From contig DASZYF010000030.1 of NCBI GenBank assembly GCA_035545535.1, positions 1 through 27,870 on the forward strand: a DNA stretch of 27,870 nucleotides. The letters run 5' to 3'. Origin of the DNA: DASZYF01 sp035545535. Lineage in GTDB: Bacteria; Actinomycetota; Actinomycetes; Mycobacteriales; CAJCIY01. The position numbers and the translations under genes are program-made. Within the stretch, counting starts at the first letter, position 1; every line of letters begins with the position of its first letter. The notes beneath the pieces are model-generated. The model was not told the DNA's origin, ran no database searches, and saw nothing but the letters and a program-made list of their open reading frames with translations. Of the stretch, positions 1 to 6,926 are shown one piece after another.

Positions 1-674
1 GACGTGTCCAACGTGACGGTCGCCCCGCCCGCGACCGTCAGCAGTGCGGTGAAGCCGTCGTCCGCATCGCACGCGCGCAGGATGCCGTCACGGTCGGGCC
101 GCTCGGTGATCGCCGTGGTGAGCCGGGCGTGGGCGTCGACGATCTCGCCGAACATCCAGCGCACGGTGTCGACGCCGTGCGCCCCCCACGCACCGACCCA
201 GCCGCCGCCGAGCGAGCGGTCGAACAGCCAGCCGTAGGGGCGCAACGGGTTGCGTGAGCCGGCGTTCTGCACAGACCACTGCACGTGCTCCACCGCGCCG
301 ATGGCGCCGTCGTCGATGAGCTGCTTCGCCTGCACCCGTGCGGCCTCGTGCCGGAACTCGAGGTTGCCGAGGTTGATCACGCCCGCCGCATCGGCGGCCG
401 CGACCAGCTGCTCCGCCTCCCCCGCGTTGCGGCCGAACGGCTTGTCGCACAGCACGGCATGACCGGCAGCGCACGCCCACTGCACGTGCTGCACGTGCAG
501 GAACGGCGGTGAGTGCACGGAGACGAGGTCGACGTCACCGCGCCCGCAGAGCGCGTGCACCGCGTCGTCGTCGCGGGCGGACACGACGTCGACGACGGTC
601 GCGCCGGCCGCCTCGTAGGTGGGCGCGACGACCCGTGCTCCGAACCCCGTGCCGATGACCCCGACGCGCACCAC
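1..674 (-). CDS. Gfo/Idh/MocA-family NAD(P)-dependent oxidoreductase (C-terminal part outside window)
   Basis: Reading leftward from GTG at 674 (or 671), about 224 residues lie in the window and the frame is open at the left edge. The N-terminus reads VRVGVIGTGFGA, a Rossmann nucleotide-binding loop of the GxGxxG type. It is followed by a CDKPF segment near residue 90, the equivalent of the family's EKP motif, whose lysine is usually catalytic. Further on, INLGNLEFRHEARA and a GGGW segment fit the start of the family's C-terminal alpha/beta domain. Such enzymes oxidise or reduce sugars, cyclitols or other hydroxy/keto substrates in the cytoplasm; the substrate cannot be read from sequence. 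It is the last visible gene of the leftward P450-ACAD series, 75 bp after the preceding stop. That gap carries no palindromic repeat, unlike the three gaps upstream. Confidence 0.85.
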   Translation of the reverse strand, partial: MVRVGVIGTGFGARVVAPTYEAAGATVVDVVSARDDDAVHALCGRGDVDLVSVHSPPFLHVQHVQWACAAGHAVLCDKPFGRNAGEAEQLVAAADAAGVINLGNLEFRHEAARVQAKQLIDDGAIGAVEHVQWSVQNAGSRNPLRPYGWLFDRSLGGGWVGAWGAHGVDTVRWMFGEIVDAHARLTTAITERPDRDGILRACDADDGFTALLTVAGGATVTLDT

Positions 675-749
675 CCGTCCTTCCTACCGGTCGGCGCCGG
701 AGCCGCGGTGCGCCGGGCAGATCGCGAGCCGCACCGCCCGCCGACGGCG

Positions 750-1808
750 TCAGATCCAGCGCTGGGCGAGGCGACGGCGGTGCGTGGTCGGCGAGCCGAA
801 CAGCGCGCGGTCGAGCATCGCCCGCTTCAAGTAGAGGTGGACGCCGCTCTCCCAGGTGTAGCCGATGCCGCCGTGCAGCTGCATGGCCTTGCCGGCAACG
901 TCGACAGCCGCGTCGCCGAGGTAGGCCTTCGCGCGCGCGGCGGCTCGGGGGGCGTCGCTGTCGTCGGCGACGAGTGCGTCGACGGCGGCATCGAGCAGCT
1001 CGCGGCCGACGGTGACCGCCACGAGCATGTCCGCGCACTGGTGCTTCACGGCCTGGAACGAGCCGATCGCCCGATCGAACTGGTGCCGCACCTTGGCGTA
1101 CGCGACGGTCGCGGCGAGCATCGCCTCCGCGACGCCCAGCGCGTCGGCGGCGATCGCGACGGCCGCCCGGCTGCGCATGCGCCGCAGCGCGGTGAACGGG
1201 TCGCCCTGGAAGCGCAGCACCGACGCGGGATCGACCGGCACCGCGTCCGCCGCGACCGTGGCGAAGCGGCGCGTCTCGTCGAGCACCGGCTGGGCGGTGA
1301 TCGCCAGCTCCTCGGCGGCGACGCGGACGACGACGGGGGTTTCCTCCTCGTCCTTCGCCACGAGCAGCAGCCGCGTCGCCTGACCGGCATCGGCGACGAA
1401 CTCCGCCCGCCCGGTCACGTGGGATCCGGTCACGGCGAACGCGGGGTCGAACCCTTCGTCGCTGCGCACCGCGACGGCCACCCGCACCTCGCCGGCCGCG
1501 ACCATGCGCAGCAGCCCGTCGCGCACGTCGCTCGGCTCGAGCAGGTCCAGCAGCCCGACACCGAGCGCGACCGCGCCGAGGAACGGCGTACGCGCGGCGC
1601 TGCGCGCGAGCTCTTCGATCACGACCGCCGTCTCGGCGAACGTGGCGCCGCTGCCGCCGAGGTCCTCGGTCACTTCGAGGCCCAGCCACCCCGCGTCGGC
1701 GAGGGCCGGCCAGCCGGGCGTCGCGGGCGCGCCCGCGTCCGTGCGGCTGCTGCCGAGCAGGTCACGTGCGACGGCCCGCAGCTCGTCCCGCAGCTCCGCG
1801 TCACTCAT
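750..1808 (-). CDS. Acyl-CoA dehydrogenase, beta-like (non-catalytic) subunit 2
   Basis: This 352-residue protein of the acyl-CoA dehydrogenase fold ends in the conserved QLHGGIGYTWE block near residue 320, with KVRHQFDRAIGSFQAVKH in the C-terminal helical domain. The middle domain lacks the QGFSEPxAGSDLASLRT FAD/substrate motif and the catalytic-Glu segment (L..ER.G) present in the neighbouring longer genes. By analogy with the mycobacterial FadE26-FadE27 and FadE28-FadE29 heterotetramers it probably pairs with the gene just upstream (1893-3080), forming one FAD site per alpha/beta dimer. I chose ATG 1808, which follows a GGGGCGG stretch. An in-frame ATG at 1832 is less likely because it lies inside the palindromic repeat, where the same ATG occurs in other copies. 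Pairing is inferred; the ACAD family is firm. Confidence 0.88.
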   Translation of the reverse strand: MSDAELRDELRAVARDLLGSSRTDAGAPATPGWPALADAGWLGLEVTEDLGGSGATFAETAVVIEELARSAARTPFLGAVALGVGLLDLLEPSDVRDGLLRMVAAGEVRVAVAVRSDEGFDPAFAVTGSHVTGRAEFVADAGQATRLLLVAKDEEETPVVVRVAAEELAITAQPVLDETRRFATVAADAVPVDPASVLRFQGDPFTALRRMRSRAAVAIAADALGVAEAMLAATVAYAKVRHQFDRAIGSFQAVKHQCADMLVAVTVGRELLDAAVDALVADDSDAPRAAARAKAYLGDAAVDVAGKAMQLHGGIGYTWESGVHLYLKRAMLDRALFGSPTTHRRRLAQRWI

Positions 1809-1827
1809 CGGGACCGCCCCGCCGGCC

Positions 1828-1883
1828 GACATCGGACTTGTGCCGCATCCGCGCGGTCCGAAGCCGCCACAACGCCGATGTCG
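1828..1883 (-). repeat. Intergenic palindromic element, copy R1
   Basis: The arms CGACATCGG (1828-1836) and CCGATGTCG (1875-1883) are inverted copies. Inner arms TTGTG and CACAA follow after 2-nt gaps, leaving a loop of roughly 25 nt. It lies 9 bp past the stop of the upstream ACAD (1893) and 19 bp before ATG 1808. It is the most divergent of eight copies but keeps the same arms and orientation. Confidence 0.85.
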
Positions 1884-1892
1884 ATCGGGCGC

Positions 1893-3080
1893 TCATGCGG
1901 GTTCCCGCGGGAGGCCGAGGCCGCGCTCGCCGATGATCGTGCGCTGGATCTCACTGCTGCCGCCGGGGATCGTCCACTCCCACGAGCCGATGAAGTCGAG
2001 CGCCCAAGCGCCCGACTCCCACCCGCTCGACAGAGGCTTCTGCAGCACGGTGTGCGCGGTGAGACCGCCGAGCTGCGCGCCGAGGTCCATCGTGCGCTGC
2101 AGCAACTCGCTGTAGAAGAGCTTCACCACTGAAGCGTCCGCGGGACCGGCGGTGCCGTTCTCGTGCTTGTCGATCACGCTGCGGCACAGGGACCGCAAGG
2201 CCGTGATGTCGATCTCGAGCGCCGCGACCTTGTCCTGCACGAGCGGGTCGTCGATGAGGCGACCACCGCCGATCGCCGGCTGCCGGCACTGCTCGAGCAG
2301 CCAGGCGAAGCCCGCGTTGCCGAGCCGTTCGGCGAGCTCGAGCATCGTGAGCCCCCGCTCGGCGCCGAGGGTCTGCTGGGCGACGGCCCACCCGTCGTTC
2401 TCCGCACCGATGAGGTTGGCCTCGGGGATCGTGACGTCGTTGAGGAAGATCTCGCAGAAGTGCGCGTCGCCGATGGCGTTGCGGATCGGCCGTACGTCGA
2501 CCCCTGGCGAGTCGAGGTCGAGCAGGAAGTAGGAGATGCCCTTGCGCTTCGGCGCATCGGGTGCGGTGCGGGCGAGGAGCAGGCACCAGTCGGCGTGCTT
2601 CGCGCCGCTGGCCCAGAGCTTCTGCCCGTTGACGACGAAGCGATCGCCGTCGCGCCGGGCGGTGGTGCGCAGCGATGCGAGGTCGGAGCCGGCGTCGGGT
2701 TCGCTGAAGCCTTGGGCCCAGATCTCGCCCTCGAGGATCGCGGGCAGGTGCCGCTGGCGCTGCGCGTCGGTGCCCGCGCCGAGCAGCGTCGCCGCGGCGT
2801 GGTGGATGGACACGAACTGCAGCACCAACCGCGGCGCGTCGTGCGCGGCGAGCTCGGAGTAGAGGACGGCCTGCTCGGCGACGCTCATGCCGCCGCCCCA
2901 CTCGGCCGGCCAGTGCGGCACCGCCCAGCCCTGCGTGCGCAGCTGCTGGAACCACCACTTCTGGAACGCGGCGAACTCCTCCTCGCTCACGCCGGTCTGC
3001 GCGCGCCGCCAGTCCGCCGGGATGTTCGCTCGGCACCAGTCCCGGACCGCCCCCCGCAGCTCCCCGAGCTCGCTCACCAC
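1893..3080 (-). CDS. Acyl-CoA dehydrogenase, alpha-like (catalytic) subunit 2
   Basis: A 395-residue full-length ACAD. The order of motifs is an N-terminal helical domain with WPAEWGGGMS near residue 60, then the FAD/substrate motif QGFSEPDAGSDLASLRT near residues 123-139, then NGQKLWASGAKHADWCL. LGAERG follows, with Glu241 at the position used as catalytic base in isovaleryl-CoA-type and FadE26/FadE29-type enzymes. The C-terminus has the classic IPGGSSEIQRTIIGERGLGLPRE. It would dehydrogenate an acyl-CoA at C2-C3, passing electrons to ETF. The next gene downstream (750-1808) is a short ACAD lacking these residues, so the two probably form a heterotetramer. The start is GTG 3080 (or 3077). 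The open frame continues upstream, but only through repeat R2 and the previous gene's antisense phase. No strong Shine-Dalgarno sequence is seen. Confidence 0.92.
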   Translation of the reverse strand: MVSELGELRGAVRDWCRANIPADWRRAQTGVSEEEFAAFQKWWFQQLRTQGWAVPHWPAEWGGGMSVAEQAVLYSELAAHDAPRLVLQFVSIHHAAATLLGAGTDAQRQRHLPAILEGEIWAQGFSEPDAGSDLASLRTTARRDGDRFVVNGQKLWASGAKHADWCLLLARTAPDAPKRKGISYFLLDLDSPGVDVRPIRNAIGDAHFCEIFLNDVTIPEANLIGAENDGWAVAQQTLGAERGLTMLELAERLGNAGFAWLLEQCRQPAIGGGRLIDDPLVQDKVAALEIDITALRSLCRSVIDKHENGTAGPADASVVKLFYSELLQRTMDLGAQLGGLTAHTVLQKPLSSGWESGAWALDFIGSWEWTIPGGSSEIQRTIIGERGLGLPREPA

Positions 3081-3094
3081 GTCAGGCCAGCGCG

Positions 3095-3155
3095 GTCGAG
3101 ATCGGGGTTGTGGCAGGCGGGGACGGCCAGAACCCGGCACAAAGCCGATGTCGAC
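3095..3155 (-). repeat. Intergenic palindromic element, copy R2
   Basis: Arms GTCGAGATCGG (3095-3105) and CCGATGTCGAC (3145-3155) match with one mismatch. Inner arms TTGTGGC and GGCACAA surround a loop containing GGCCAGAACCC, shared with the right-end copies R6-R8. It lies 10 bp after the stop at 3166 and 14 bp before GTG 3080. Confidence 0.88.
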
Positions 3156-3165
3156 CGGGGCAGCG

Positions 3166-4107
3166 TCACGGGCGGGGGCCGAACAGGCCGGAGAGGCCGC
3201 GGGTGGTGATGCGCCGGGTGAGCGCGTCGCGCGTGCCCGACAACCCGAACGGGATGCGGCGCAGCGGCTGGCTGGAGCGCGAGATCCACGACAGCGTGGT
3301 CTCGTCGCAGAACCCGACGGCACCGTGCAGCTGGTGCGTGATGCGGAAGACGACGTCGGCCGCCTCGACCGCTGCGAGCCGCAGTGCGAGCGCATCGTCC
3401 ACCGCGCCCGGCTGCGCGGTCTGCGCCGTCCAGAGCGCGTGCTTCGCGAGCTCCTCGAGGCCGGCGCGCTCGACCTCGGCGTCGGTGAGCTGGAACTGCA
3501 CGCCCTGGAACGCGGCGAGCGGCTGACCGAACTGCTCGCGGTCGCGCACGTGCTGCAGCGTGAGCGCCATCGCCCGGTCGAGCATCCCGAGCAGCGTCCA
3601 GATCGGCAGCACGAGGGCGAGCGCGAGATCGCCGTCGCCCTGCGCGTCGAGCTCGGCAAGTGCGAGCGGCGCGGCGAAGCCGATCTTGCGCACGGTGTCG
3701 GTCATCGGCAGGACGGTCGTGGTGAAGCGCCGGCCGTCGAGCGCGACCGCGGCCCAGCGCAGGTCGTCGAGCCCCGCGGCCAGTGCGGTCGGTCGCACGT
3801 CGGCGACGACGACGAGCCCGTCCGCGTCGAGGTCGGACGGCTTCGCCAGCCGCTCGGCCACCGGGTAGGGCAGCCCCCACCAGCCGGCGCTGCGGCACGC
3901 CGCCGCCGCGGCCTCGGCCTCCTCGCTGTCCTCGCGCGGGCGCAGATCCCAGACGCCGAGCTCCCCCAGCACCGGCGCGATCAGCGCGCCCCGCTTGGCC
4001 GGCTCCGCCTCGGCGGTGATGGCGAGCTCGTCCCCACCGGCCGATGCGAGCGCATCCCGCACGACCCGCCCGAACCCGACCGCGTCAGCACCAAGGTCGC
4101 CGTTCAC
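3166..4107 (-). CDS. Acyl-CoA dehydrogenase, short beta-like (non-catalytic) subunit 1
   Basis: A 313-residue ACAD relative, shorter than the usual ~380-400. The C-terminal domain is clear: QHVRDREQFGQPLAAFQGVQ, then THQLHGAVGFCDE, then an arginine-rich RSSQPLRRIPFG tail. The N-terminal half is reduced and contains neither the QGFSEPxAGSD motif nor the catalytic Glu segment. It is preceded by a full-length catalytic-type ACAD (4397-5545), so the two most likely form an alpha/beta enzyme. The start is GTG 4107, with GGTGGTGAG just upstream. The frame stays open further upstream only by reading through three palindromic repeats (giving repetitive VDIGFVAG peptides), so the longer ORF is rejected. 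The family call is good; the role is inferred from gene order. Confidence 0.82.
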   Translation of the reverse strand: MNGDLGADAVGFGRVVRDALASAGGDELAITAEAEPAKRGALIAPVLGELGVWDLRPREDSEEAEAAAAACRSAGWWGLPYPVAERLAKPSDLDADGLVVVADVRPTALAAGLDDLRWAAVALDGRRFTTTVLPMTDTVRKIGFAAPLALAELDAQGDGDLALALVLPIWTLLGMLDRAMALTLQHVRDREQFGQPLAAFQGVQFQLTDAEVERAGLEELAKHALWTAQTAQPGAVDDALALRLAAVEAADVVFRITHQLHGAVGFCDETTLSWISRSSQPLRRIPFGLSGTRDALTRRITTRGLSGLFGPRP

Positions 4108-4120
4108 CTCACCACCGCCC

Positions 4121-4183
4121 GGCCGACATCGGGGATGTGCCCGCTTTCCGCCCCCTGGACCAGCCACAAAGCCGATCTCGACC
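4121..4183 (-). repeat. Palindromic element R3, first unit of a 105-bp-period tandem array
   Basis: Arms GGCCGACATCGG (4121-4132) and CCGATCTCGACC (4172-4183) with inner arms ATGTG and CACAA. It ends 13 bp before GTG 4107 in the leftward direction. The 42-bp spacer at 4184-4225 separates it from R4. Confidence 0.9.
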
Positions 4184-4225
4184 AGGTCTGGGACACCCCG
4201 TCCACGACACCGGACACCACCACCC

Positions 4226-4288
4226 GGCCGACATCGGGGATGTGCCCGGTTCCTGCCCCCTGAACCAGCCACAAAGCCGATCTCGACC
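4226..4288 (-). repeat. Palindromic element R4, second unit of the tandem array
   Basis: Arms GGCCGACATCGG (4226-4237) and CCGATCTCGACC (4277-4288). It is nearly identical to R3. The 42-bp spacer at 4289-4330 is nearly identical to the one between R3 and R4, which shows duplication of a 105-bp unit. Confidence 0.9.
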
Positions 4289-4330
4289 AGGTACCGGGCA
4301 CCCCGTCCACGACGCCGGACACCACCACCC

Positions 4331-4392
4331 GGCCGACATCGGGGATGTGCCCGCTTTCCGCCCCCTGAACCAGCCACAAAGCCGATGTCGAC
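4331..4392 (-). repeat. Palindromic element R5, third unit of the tandem array
   Basis: Arms GGCCGACATCGG (4331-4342) and CCGATGTCGAC (4382-4392). The right arm keeps the consensus GTC where R3 and R4 have CTC. It lies 4 bp after the stop codon of the ACAD at 4397-5545. Confidence 0.9.
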
Positions 4393-4396
4393 GGGG

Positions 4397-5545
4397 TCAT
4401 GAGCTCGCCAGGAGGGCGCGGGAGAGCAGGACGCGCTGCATCTCGATGCTGCCGGAGGCGACGGTCGCCGACACCGCGTACCGCACGTGGTCCTCGACCG
4501 CGCGGCGGTAGCGCCGGCCCGCATCGGTGTCGAGCAGCGCCAGCCCGACGATGTCGGCGAGCACGTCCGCGCTCTCCTGGTCCAAGCGCGTGACGGCGAT
4601 GCGGTACGCCGCGGTGTCCTGCGGCTGCACGGTGCCACTGCCTTGCTGGGCGATGACGCGGTAGGCGAGCAGGCGCGCGCGGCGGGCGTGCACGAGCATC
4701 CGCGCCCACCGGCTGTGCAGCTCCGCGGGCAGCGCCGCCCACTCCTCGCCGAGCACCGCCGGCGCCAGCATCAGCAGCCGCTCCGCGCGCGCGTAGCGGG
4801 CGATGCCGACCCGCTCGAACGACAGGACCTCCTGCACGACCGACCATCCGTCACCGACGCGGCCGAGCACGTCGGCGTCGGTCACCCGCAGGTCGGTGAA
4901 GAACACCTCGTTGAGGTGGTGCGGACCGAGCATGCTCGGGATCGGCCGCACCTCGATGCCGGGCGAGTCCATCGGCACCAGGAAGATCGTGAGCCCTTGC
5001 TGCTTCTTCTCGCCGCGCGATGTGCGCGCGAGCAGGAAGCACCACTGCGCCATCGACGCGTACGAGGTCCAGATCTTCTGGCCGTTCACCACGTAGCCAT
5101 CGCCGTCACGCACGGCCGCGGTGCGCAGCGATGCGAGGTCCGAGCCCGCGTTCGGTTCGCTGAACCCCTGGCACCAGATGACGTCACCGGCCGCGATGGG
5201 CGGCAGGTGCTGCGCCTTCTGCGCATCGGTGCCGTGCCGCATGATCGTCGGCCCGACCCAGTTCACCCCCATGTACTGCGCGCCGCGCGGCTCGTGGTGC
5301 GCCCACATCTCCTCGCGCACCACGGTCTGCTCCCACAACGACGCGCCGCGCCCGCCGTACTCCTCCGGCCAGGCGAGGCAGAGCAGGCCCTCGTCGGCGA
5401 GGGTGTGGCAGAAGTCCTGCGCGATCGCGAGGTCGGCGGGGTCGGGGGTGAACGCACCGAGGAAGTCGGCGGGGATCTTCTCCGCGATCAGCGAGCGCAG
5501 CTGCTGACGCAGTGCGTCCGCCCGCTCGCCGAGCTCGAAGTCCAT
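4397..5545 (-). CDS. Acyl-CoA dehydrogenase, alpha-like (catalytic) subunit 1
   Basis: A 382-residue ACAD starting at ATG 5545 (MDFELGERAD). Motifs in order are LAWPEEYGGRG near residue 58, CQGFSEPNAGSDLASLRT near 125-142 (FAD/substrate loop), NGQKIWTSYASMAQWC, and VLSFERVG with Glu244 at the catalytic-base position. The C-terminal SGSIEMQRVLLSRALL block equals the family's GTSEIQR motif. It catalyses alpha,beta-dehydrogenation of an acyl-CoA with electron transfer to ETF. It begins 19 bp after the P450 stop codon in the leftward series, so the two are probably co-transcribed. The gap to the next ACAD (289 bp) is unusually long for an operon and is filled by the R3-R5 array. The partner is probably the short ACAD at 3166-4107 (inferred). 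Confidence 0.92.
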   Translation of the reverse strand: MDFELGERADALRQQLRSLIAEKIPADFLGAFTPDPADLAIAQDFCHTLADEGLLCLAWPEEYGGRGASLWEQTVVREEMWAHHEPRGAQYMGVNWVGPTIMRHGTDAQKAQHLPPIAAGDVIWCQGFSEPNAGSDLASLRTAAVRDGDGYVVNGQKIWTSYASMAQWCFLLARTSRGEKKQQGLTIFLVPMDSPGIEVRPIPSMLGPHHLNEVFFTDLRVTDADVLGRVGDGWSVVQEVLSFERVGIARYARAERLLMLAPAVLGEEWAALPAELHSRWARMLVHARRARLLAYRVIAQQGSGTVQPQDTAAYRIAVTRLDQESADVLADIVGLALLDTDAGRRYRRAVEDHVRYAVSATVASGSIEMQRVLLSRALLASS

Positions 5546-5564
5546 GCGCGGAGTCTGTCGCGGG

Positions 5565-6833
5565 TCAGGCGCCGGGAGCCTGCGAGCGGGCCGAGTCAGC
5601 ACCCGCGCCGGGAGCCGGCGAGCGGGCCTCAGCGGTCCGGGCGGTGAACGTGATCGGCAGGTGCAGGGGGGCGCGGGTCAGCGTGGAGTGGAAGTGCACG
5701 TCGGCGCCGTCGGCGAGACGGATGTCGTCGAGCCGGGCGAGCAGCTCCTCAAGCGCGATGCGCAGGTTGAGCCGGGCGAGGTTGGAGCCCGCGCAGCGGT
5801 GCGGTCCGGCGCCGAAGGCGAAGTGCGGGTTGCGATCGCGCTCGGGGTCGAACGTGTCGGCGTTCGGGAACTCGTCCTCGTCGCGACCGGCGGATGCCCA
5901 GTACAGGAGCACCTTGTCGCCGGCCTTCACCGGGCAGCCTCCGAGCTCCACATCGCGCATCGCGGTGCGCGCGACGGCGAGGAACGAGGTGTCGAGGCGC
6001 AGCAGCTCCTCGACCGCCCGCGGGATGAGGTCGGGCCGTGTGCGCAGCAGCGCGGGGATCTCGGGCTGCGCGCAGAAGCGGTGGAACATCAGCCCGAGCG
6101 CACCTGCCGTGGTCTCGAGCCCACCGAGGATGAGCAGCTGCACGATGCCGATCCGGTCGGCCTCCGGCAGCGGCGCCCCGTCCTTCTCGGCCGCGAGCAC
6201 CGCGTCGACGACGTCACCGCGCGATGTCCCGCCGTCCTCCCGTGCCTCGAGCAAGGCCTTCACCCACTGGTAGAGACCCATCCAGCACTCACGGGACTCG
6301 GGGTGGTTGGGGATCGAGGAGACCGAGGCCATCTTCGCGACGTGCTCGAGATCGGCCGGATCGGCCCCGAGCGCCTGCTCGAAGAACGTGAGGCTGGGGA
6401 ACGGGCGCGCGAACGCGTCCATGAAGTCGCACGTGCCGTCGTCGATGAACGCATCGATGAGCCGGTTGCACAGCTCGCGCACCGGCTTCTCGTAGGGCTC
6501 GATCGCCTTCGGCGTGAAGAACGGGTTGATGAGCTTCTTGAAGAAGCGCTGCTCCGGCGGGTCCACCTGCACGGGCAGGCTGCGCACCACGCCGGAGGAG
6601 CCCGTGCCGCCGACCGACAGGCCGTGCGCGGAGCTGAACGTCTCCCAGTCCTGCGCGACCCGCAGCACGTCCTCGTACTTGGTGACGATCCAGTAGCCGC
6701 CGTAGGCGTCGCTGTGCGCCACGGGGCACTGCGCGCGCATCCGCGCGAGCGTCTCCGGCAGCTCCGGCGCGAGGTCCTCGGACAGGTAGTCGAAGTGCTG
6801 CGTCACCCACTCATCGGTGAGCGCCGGCGCCAT
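5565..6833 (-). CDS. Cytochrome P450 monooxygenase
   Basis: A 422-residue soluble bacterial P450. The I-helix oxygen-binding motif is GGLETT (residues 237-242), the K-helix ExxR is E276-LL-R279, and the heme-binding loop is FAFGAGPHRCAG with the thiolate ligand Cys347. It would hydroxylate a hydrophobic substrate using ferredoxin and reductase partners, which are not seen here. I prefer ATG 6833: a TAGGCT -10-like element ends 7 nt upstream (leaderless arrangement), and the alternative GTG at 6863 lies in the operator at 6852-6863. The C-terminus carries a non-conserved Ala/Pro/Gly tail with a 12-residue duplication (ARSPAPGA and ARSQAPGA). As first gene of the leftward operon, its product may be processed by the ACADs that follow; the substrate is unknown. 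Confidence 0.93.
   Translation of the reverse strand: MAPALTDEWVTQHFDYLSEDLAPELPETLARMRAQCPVAHSDAYGGYWIVTKYEDVLRVAQDWETFSSAHGLSVGGTGSSGVVRSLPVQVDPPEQRFFKKLINPFFTPKAIEPYEKPVRELCNRLIDAFIDDGTCDFMDAFARPFPSLTFFEQALGADPADLEHVAKMASVSSIPNHPESRECWMGLYQWVKALLEAREDGGTSRGDVVDAVLAAEKDGAPLPEADRIGIVQLLILGGLETTAGALGLMFHRFCAQPEIPALLRTRPDLIPRAVEELLRLDTSFLAVARTAMRDVELGGCPVKAGDKVLLYWASAGRDEDEFPNADTFDPERDRNPHFAFGAGPHRCAGSNLARLNLRIALEELLARLDDIRLADGADVHFHSTLTRAPLHLPITFTARTAEARSPAPGAGADSARSQAPGA
5569..5628. repeat. In-frame 36-bp-period duplication in the P450 C-terminal tail
   Basis: Copies at 5569-5592 and 5605-5628 (24 bp each, starting GCGCCGGGAGCC) differ at one base. The 36-bp period keeps the reading frame and produces repeated ARSxAPGA peptides after the P450 fold ends. 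Confidence 0.8.
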
Positions 6834-6840
6834 GCCGCGC

Positions 6841-6846
6841 AGCCTA
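6841..6846 (-). promoter_or_regulatory. Candidate -10 element of the P450 operon (leaderless)
   Basis: On the minus strand TAGGCT fits the actinobacterial TAnnnT -10 pattern. It ends 7 nt before ATG 6833, placing transcription start at or next to the start codon. The same hexamer at a similar distance precedes the aldehyde dehydrogenase at 22206. Confidence 0.5.
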
Positions 6847-6851
6847 ACAGG

Positions 6852-6863
6852 GTGAGCGATCAC
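6852..6863. promoter_or_regulatory. Palindromic operator, family A (GTGAGCGATCAC)
   Basis: A near-perfect 12-bp palindrome in the 93-bp gap between the divergent P450 and MFS genes, 5 nt upstream of the P450 -10 candidate. The same core recurs at 9900, 21995 and 22175. The shape is typical of TetR-family operators; the cognate regulator is unknown. Confidence 0.65.
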
Positions 6864-6926
6864 TCTCTACGGGCGATCGGACGCGCTCCCGCGCGATCGA
6901 CGGCGCCGTCATGACAGAGTCCCTGC

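Noticed and set aside
513..2132. 539-residue rightward open frame at the left end
   Set aside because: Antisense shadow of the oxidoreductase and beta-ACAD genes with no motif and a biased Arg/Ala/Val composition.
3095..3155. Elements as insertion-sequence remnants with target-site duplications
   Set aside because: I found no convincing direct repeats flanking any copy and no transposase fragment in the window.
1893..3659. 588-residue version of the second catalytic ACAD
   Set aside because: The extra N-terminal ~190 residues are Arg/Ser-rich shadow translation of repeat R2 and the neighbouring ACAD gene; the remaining 395 residues are a normal full-length ACAD.
4121..4392. CRISPR-like array of three repeats
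   Set aside because: The spacers are nearly identical to each other, the repeats are 62-63 bp and fully palindromic, and no cas gene is present; it is a tandem duplication of an intergenic element.
1828..4392. Palindromic elements as intrinsic terminators
   Set aside because: The stems are long, but no T-rich tract follows on either strand, and they lie between genes that appear to form one operon.
3166..4638. Long leftward frame joining the short ACAD with sequence beyond 4107
   Set aside because: Upstream of 4107 the frame reads through repeats R5-R3 giving repetitive VDIGFVAG peptides, then an alternative frame of the catalytic ACAD; GTG 4107 with an adjacent GGTGAG is the better start.
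6834..6863. Upstream GTG 6863 as P450 start
   Set aside because: It would place the family-A operator and the -10 candidate inside the gene; the added residues are not part of the P450 fold.
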